Source: an uncultured Clostridium sp. (lineage in GTDB: Bacteria > Bacillota > Clostridia > Clostridiales > Clostridiaceae). Taken from it: 45,790 nt of DNA. The stretch's first letter is position 1. Each line of letters begins with the position of its first letter. Below, in pieces: positions 41,667 to 45,790 of the stretch. The translations under genes were made by a program, and so were the position numbers. The stretch spans positions 1 to 45,790 of the forward strand of contig UQQU01000021.1 of assembly GCA_900543325.1 (NCBI GenBank), in the 5' to 3' direction. The notes under the pieces are model-generated. The model made no database searches. It had not been told where the DNA came from and was given only the letters and a program-made list of their open reading frames with translations.

Positions 41667-43218
41667 TATTTGTCTACCCCCTTTAAAATAGTTATAACAA
41701 ATATTTTTTCATCACCAAATTCCTCAATATCTATAGTTCCATTATAAATTTCAACTCTATTTTTAACTAAATATAGACCTGTTCCTCTTCCTTCTCCCTT
41801 TGATGATATTCCTTCAAGAAATAAGGTATCTCTTATTTTTTTATCAATATTTTTCCCATTATCACGGACCTGAATTTCTATAACAGATTCATCTTCATAT
41901 AATGATACTTCTACTCTCTTTTTAATATCTCCACATAAAGAACATGCCTCAAATGCATTTTCAATCAGATTTCCAAGTATAGTTACTATATCATTTGAGT
42001 CTATAATTCCATGATTTTCTTCCAAAAATGATTCCTCTGTTAATACAAAATCTATTTTTCTTTCCTTAGCAACTGATTCTCTACTAATTAATAATCCTCT
42101 AACATATTTATCTTCAATACTAGCAAATTTACTTATAGTGTTTTCTTGAATCTTCTGTATTTTTAAAATATATTTTTTAGCATCATCATAAGCATTTATT
42201 TCAAGCAGTCCTAAAATTACATAAAGACTATTTTTAAATTCATGAACATTTGCTCTTAAATTTTTAATTATTTCATCTACCCCAGTTATTTCTTTCGCAA
42301 TCTTATTAATAGGGTTTTTATCAACTAAGGTAATTATTGTTCTAAGGCAATTATCACCTAATCTAATATTTTTAATTGTGATAAATATTTTTTACCCTTT
42401 ATAACAAATTCCTTCATTTCAACTTCTTCTCTATTATCTATATAAACATTAATCTTTTCTAAAATATCTTCTACTTTAAAATCATCAAATAATTTATAAC
42501 AACTTTCATTTATCTCTACAACTTCCTTATTCTTATTTAAAGATATGATTCCATCATTTACACTATGTATAATTATATTTTTTTCCCTATATAAGGCTGC
42601 AATTTCCATAGGCTCCATATTTAATATTGATTTTTTAGTTTTATCAGCTAATATTTTGGCTCCTATTATTGATAAGGATATAGAAAAAATAAATAATAAA
42701 CTATATGTAAACTTAGTTTGAGATGTAATTCTAGCAATTTCCTTTTCATATTTACCTACCATAACAAATCCAACTTGCTGATTATTATAGAATATAGGTT
42801 CAAACCATCTTAATGTAGTCCCCATAGAACCTTCCATTATAGAATAATAACTTATACCATTATCTATAACATCCCTATTATCCTCATTCACATATATTTC
42901 ACCTATTTGTGTTTCATCTAAATGAGAATATTTTTCTCCAGTCATATCTCCAACAACAATAATATCAACATCATTAAAGTTTTTTATAAATATTTTTGTA
43001 TATTCTTGAATACTTTTATCATTATCTCTATTATAAAGTTTCTCTTTAACTACATGATTTTCACTTATAATATTACCTATTTCTCTTAAAGTATTTTTAA
43101 TATTTTCATCTGTATCAGCTATCTTTGAACTTACAAAAATAATATAAGATAAAACTAATGGAATAAATGTAATTGTTACAGCCCATAAAATTATGGTGCT
43201 TTTAAACTTCAATTTCAT
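41666..43218 (-). pseudogene. CitA/DcuS-type sensor kinase interrupted by one frameshift
   Basis: The first part (42358-43218) encodes a helix (about 7-27), an extracytoplasmic sensor (GTTLRWFEPIFYNNQQVGFV is typical of this family), a second helix and a PAS domain, then stops at ILD-TAG. Reading on in another frame gives an uninterrupted continuation with the H-box VHEFKNSLYVILGLLE, N-box NLIENAFEAC and G2 box GRGTGLYLVKNRV. Adding one A to the A-run at 42369-42373 restores a single frame. It could be inactive, a sequencing error, slippage-corrected or phase-variable. The chosen start ATG (43218) has GGTGAT before it. Confidence 0.85.
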
Positions 43219-43262
43219 ATATATCACCAATATTATTCTTTTCTTTATAATTATTTAAATAC

Positions 43263-43290
43263 ATAAAAAGGGGTGTTAAAAAACACCCCA
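43263..43290 (-). terminator. Terminator of the dehydrogenase gene
   Basis: GGGGTGTT pairs with AACACCCC over a short loop of T, followed by TTTTT on the minus strand. It separates the carrier/dehydrogenase transcript from the two-component genes, apart from read-through. Confidence 0.88.
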
Positions 43291-43302
43291 ATATAATATT
43301 AA

Positions 43303-44301
43303 TTACGCTATGCTATTTTTACAAGTACCTTCATTTAAGAAATCTCTTAAATTTTCATAAGAAAACTCTATCATATTTATTAATGCTTCATCTGTATAAG
43401 AACCCATATGAGGAGTTACTAATACTCTTGGATAAAGATCTACTAATTTTTGATGTAAATCATTTTCTAATTCTTTTTCTCTTAAATCTTTAAAGAATGT
43501 TGCAGATTCGCCTTCTAAAACATCAGTTCCAAAGCCGCCTAACTTTCCACTTTCAATACCTCTTATTATAGCTTCAATATCTTGAACTTCACCTCTAGCA
43601 GTATTAACTAATATAGCTCCATCTTTCATTTTTGAAATAAATTCATCATTTATCATATGATAATTTACATCTTTAATATATGGCATATGTACTGATATTA
43701 TATCAGCTTGTGCTAATACTTCATCTAATTCCATAAACTCAACTATTTCTTTAGCTGCCTCACTTTGGAATACATCATAAGCTATTACTCTAGCCCCTAA
43801 TCCTTTAAATAACTTAGCTGTAGTTAATCCAATTTTACCAGCTCCTAAAACAGCAACTGTACAATTTCTAACTTCTTTACTAAACATAAATGAATCAACA
43901 ACGAAATTCTTTTCTCTTGTTCTGTTTACAGTATAAGCTGTATGTCTTAATAACATCATTGATAAAGAAACGGCTAATTCACTTATTGCATTTGGAGAAT
44001 ATCCTGGAACTCTAGCACATTTTAAATCTAAATCCTTAACTGCTTCTAAATCAACATGGTCAAATCCTACAGTTCTAGTTAAAAGATATTTTAAACCATT
44101 AGCTTTTAATAGCTCTAAATTTTGTCTATCAGCCTTACAGTTACCTCTAACCATTACAGCTTCTGCTCCAATTGCTTCTTTTACATTTTCATGATTAAGA
44201 CCTAAAGTTACTAATTTAATATCATAACCAAATTTTTTGTTTATTTCTTCAAAGTATTTAACTTCTGTTTCTCTAACACCATAACAAACTAACTTTATCA
44301 T
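43303..44301 (-). CDS. D-2-hydroxyacid dehydrogenase (D-lactate dehydrogenase type)
   Basis: Interconverts a 2-oxoacid and a D-2-hydroxyacid with NAD(H); pyruvate/D-lactate or a branched-chain analogue are the likely pairs. 332 residues. Substrate-domain motif RTVGFDHVD (76-84), Rossmann loop LGAGKIG (152-158), NAD-selecting Asp176 (VIAYD), and the catalytic triad Arg236 (NTARGE), Glu264 and His298 (TPHMGSY). The ATG follows AAAGGAG. It lies 120 bases after the AEC carrier gene on the same strand, suggesting uptake or export of its acid substrate. Confidence 0.93.
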   Translation of the reverse strand: MIKLVCYGVRETEVKYFEEINKKFGYDIKLVTLGLNHENVKEAIGAEAVMVRGNCKADRQNLELLKANGLKYLLTRTVGFDHVDLEAVKDLDLKCARVPGYSPNAISELAVSLSMMLLRHTAYTVNRTREKNFVVDSFMFSKEVRNCTVAVLGAGKIGLTTAKLFKGLGARVIAYDVFQSEAAKEIVEFMELDEVLAQADIISVHMPYIKDVNYHMINDEFISKMKDGAILVNTARGEVQDIEAIIRGIESGKLGGFGTDVLEGESATFFKDLREKELENDLHQKLVDLYPRVLVTPHMGSYTDEALINMIEFSYENLRDFLNEGTCKNSIA

Positions 44302-44342
44302 AATTTTTATCTCCTTTTATCTAAACATAAATAATATGATTT

Positions 44343-44380
44343 AGGACAATAACCACTCCTTTTATGAAATGGCTTGTCCT
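44343..44380 (-). other. Stable hairpin between carrier and dehydrogenase genes
   Basis: AGGACAA/TTGTCCT forms the outer stem, with an inner AGCCA/TGGTT stem. On the minus strand no U-run follows, so it is not an ordinary terminator. It could attenuate or process the carrier-dehydrogenase mRNA. Confidence 0.5.
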
Positions 44381-44420
44381 ATTTTTATTGTTTTAAACTC
44401 TAAAATTTTACTAAGTGATT

Positions 44421-45482
44421 TTATGCAAATAATCCTATATTTCTTATAATTTCTAATATAACTATAAGAATTGGCATTGCTACTACTGCTACAAAAGTTG
44501 ATAATAAAGAGCAATTTGATGTAAATAATGACTCTCTATCGTAACTAATTGCATAAGCTGCTGCAACTGTAGCTGTTGGTGCTGCCATCATTATTACTGT
44601 TGTTGCCATTCCTTCAAAAGAAACTGGTAATATTCCTAATTTACTAATAGCTAATAATAAAACAAAATTTATTGCTGGTACACAGAATACTTTAATTAAG
44701 CTATATCCCCAAGCATCTTTTTGTGATACTGCTTTTTTAAATGGAACCTCTGCTAATGTAGCTCCAATTGAAATCCATGCAAGTGGTGATGCTAAATTGC
44801 TTAAATAAGTAAGTGGTTTATACACCCATGGTAAAGTTTGATCTATTCTTAAAAATGCATAGTTTGTAGCTCCATCTGCTGATGCTACAGCTATTTGAGG
44901 AAGTTTTTCTTGGAATAACCAAATAAATAATCCTAAAAATGTAGCTAATATAATTGGATTTAAGAAAATTTCTTTCATATTCTTTTTTAAATTCTCTTTA
45001 TCCATTTTTGTTCCTGACATTTTTACAAATGCATAAGAATATAAGAATACTCTATAAGCTATGTTAAATATATTTGAGTACATAGTGCCTACTGCCCCAT
45101 ACACTGCAGTAACTATTGGTGTACCAAAGAATGTAGTTGAACCAAATATAGTAAGAACTCTATAAACATCTTGTTTATCGCCTTTTACTTTTGCATACAT
45201 TATTTTAGTTATTGGTATTAATACAATATAAATTGCAAATCCCCAAACTAATATGCTCATACCTTGCTTTAATTGTTCTCCATTTATATCTTTCATAAAT
45301 GATGTAAATGCTAATGCTGGCAATGAAATTGTAAGAACAAGTTTTGTTAACATTTTAGATGCATTTGAATTTAAAATTTCTTTCTTTCTTAAATAGAATC
45401 CTAAAAGAATTATTGCTACTGATGAAAATATAGCTCCTAAAATTGCATTGTCCGTTAATGTCTTTTTAATAATTTCTAACAT
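44421..45482 (-). CDS. AEC-family carrier (malate permease-like)
   Basis: Membrane transporter of the auxin-efflux-carrier family, 353 residues and about ten helices in two inverted halves. Helix breaks with conserved Pro/Asn are visible (LTISLPALAF, GSTTFFGTPIV, MMAAPTATVAAAYA). Bacterial members move malate, malonate or other organic acids. The frame is open from 45512, but the ATG at 45482 has AAGGAG at good spacing and begins at the first helix, so it is chosen. First gene of a likely two-gene operon with the dehydrogenase; the downstream CitB-type regulator probably controls it. Confidence 0.9.
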   Translation of the reverse strand: MLEIIKKTLTDNAILGAIFSSVAIILLGFYLRKKEILNSNASKMLTKLVLTISLPALAFTSFMKDINGEQLKQGMSILVWGFAIYIVLIPITKIMYAKVKGDKQDVYRVLTIFGSTTFFGTPIVTAVYGAVGTMYSNIFNIAYRVFLYSYAFVKMSGTKMDKENLKKNMKEIFLNPIILATFLGLFIWLFQEKLPQIAVASADGATNYAFLRIDQTLPWVYKPLTYLSNLASPLAWISIGATLAEVPFKKAVSQKDAWGYSLIKVFCVPAINFVLLLAISKLGILPVSFEGMATTVIMMAAPTATVAAAYAISYDRESLFTSNCSLLSTFVAVVAMPILIVILEIIRNIGLFA

Positions 45483-45545
45483 GTAATCTTCTCCTTGTGT
45501 ATTTTTTAACATTTATCTGAATATTTAATCTCTCTGACAAAAACA

Positions 45546-45574
45546 ATTGTACAAGCCTCGACTTTTTTCTGCAA
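45546..45574 (-). promoter_or_regulatory. Promoter of the carrier-dehydrogenase operon
   Basis: TTGCAG, 17 bases, TACAAT on the minus strand, about 60 bases before the ATG. Directly upstream (45575-45625) lie AT-rich repeats (TTATTTAAG twice in tandem on the plus strand, about 45597-45614), a fitting place for a CitB-type activator. Confidence 0.5.
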
Positions 45575-45646
45575 TTTATTTAAATTTTTAAATAATTATT
45601 TAAGTTATTTAAGTTATTATTTTAACAATATAGTTTTTTTATTAAC

Positions 45647-45712
45647 AAAAAAACTAGTTATAATAAACTCTCCCTTATAATTTATAAGGGTCAGTTCATT
45701 ATAACTAGGTTT
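45647..45712 (-). terminator. Nested hairpin with U-run upstream of the carrier operon
   Basis: Outer arms CTAGTTATAAT/ATTATAACTAG (11 pairs) enclose an inner CCCTTATA/TATAAGGG stem, followed on the minus strand by seven T. It is most simply the terminator of a gene beyond the window end. The rest of the sequence to 45790 shows no gene. Confidence 0.65.
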
Positions 45713-45790
45713 ATAACAATAATTTAATATTATTTGGCTTTGTTTTAAAATAGTGTTGAAATTAGCATAACATAATAGGATGTCCATTTG

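Overview
The window is AT-rich DNA (roughly 28 % GC by eye) from a low-GC Gram-positive, almost certainly a Clostridium sensu stricto-type member of the Clostridia. The evidence is strong GGAGG ribosome-binding sites, A/T-ending codons, U-tailed intrinsic terminators after most genes, lipobox lipoproteins, and a SCIFF peptide with its radical-SAM maturase, which is a hallmark of the class. Nearly all genes lie on the minus strand; the only plus-strand genes I support are the DEAD-box helicase at 28081 and a small membrane protein at 36776. I found no rRNA, tRNA, CRISPR array or prophage.

Layout: (1) 105-1406 homoserine dehydrogenase. (2) 1557-9783 purine-nucleoside uptake: an ABC operon (ATPase plus two permeases) followed by three tandem cassettes. 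Each cassette is promoter, guanine-class riboswitch, terminator, BMP/PnrA-type lipoprotein, terminator. The third cassette's riboswitch looks decayed. (3) 9934-13630 asparagine synthetase and an NSS-family transporter with a 35-residue small subunit. (4) 13923-19517 HAD phosphatase, cell-wall amidase, a 40-residue conserved-looking protein, an Orn/Lys/Arg decarboxylase-family enzyme and an M16 peptidase. (5) 19642-22684 a 40-bp palindrome, an IS1595-like transposase homologue that seems to lack its catalytic residues, and the SCIFF maturase with its precursor peptide, which here has seven cysteines instead of six. (6) 22844-27775 small proteins, an M15 peptidase, a YhaM-type HD nuclease and a YhgE/Pip membrane protein with an operator-like palindrome inside its promoter. 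(7) 28081-32983 RNA helicase, an OmpR-type two-component system, a small membrane protein and an aldo/keto reductase. (8) 33106-36587 a solitary Mrr-nuclease/SF2-helicase fusion (a defence candidate), thioredoxin and an HNH protein. (9) 36776-40924 a MacAB-type efflux operon and small genes, including a truncated manganese-catalase remnant. (10) 40995-45715 a CitA/CitB-type two-component pair, the kinase broken by one frameshift, downstream of a D-2-hydroxyacid dehydrogenase and an AEC-family carrier.

How parts work together: the three lipoproteins probably deliver nucleosides to the one ABC transporter, with guanine switching off the first two lipoprotein genes. SCIFF is the substrate of the neighbouring maturase, and a leaky hairpin between them probably keeps peptide above enzyme. 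The AEC carrier and dehydrogenase are probably controlled by the adjacent CitB-type regulator responding to an organic acid. No single locus here is clearly a new system. The best candidates for a second look are the diverged riboswitch array, the seven-cysteine SCIFF locus beside a domesticated-looking transposase, and the nuclease-helicase fusion.
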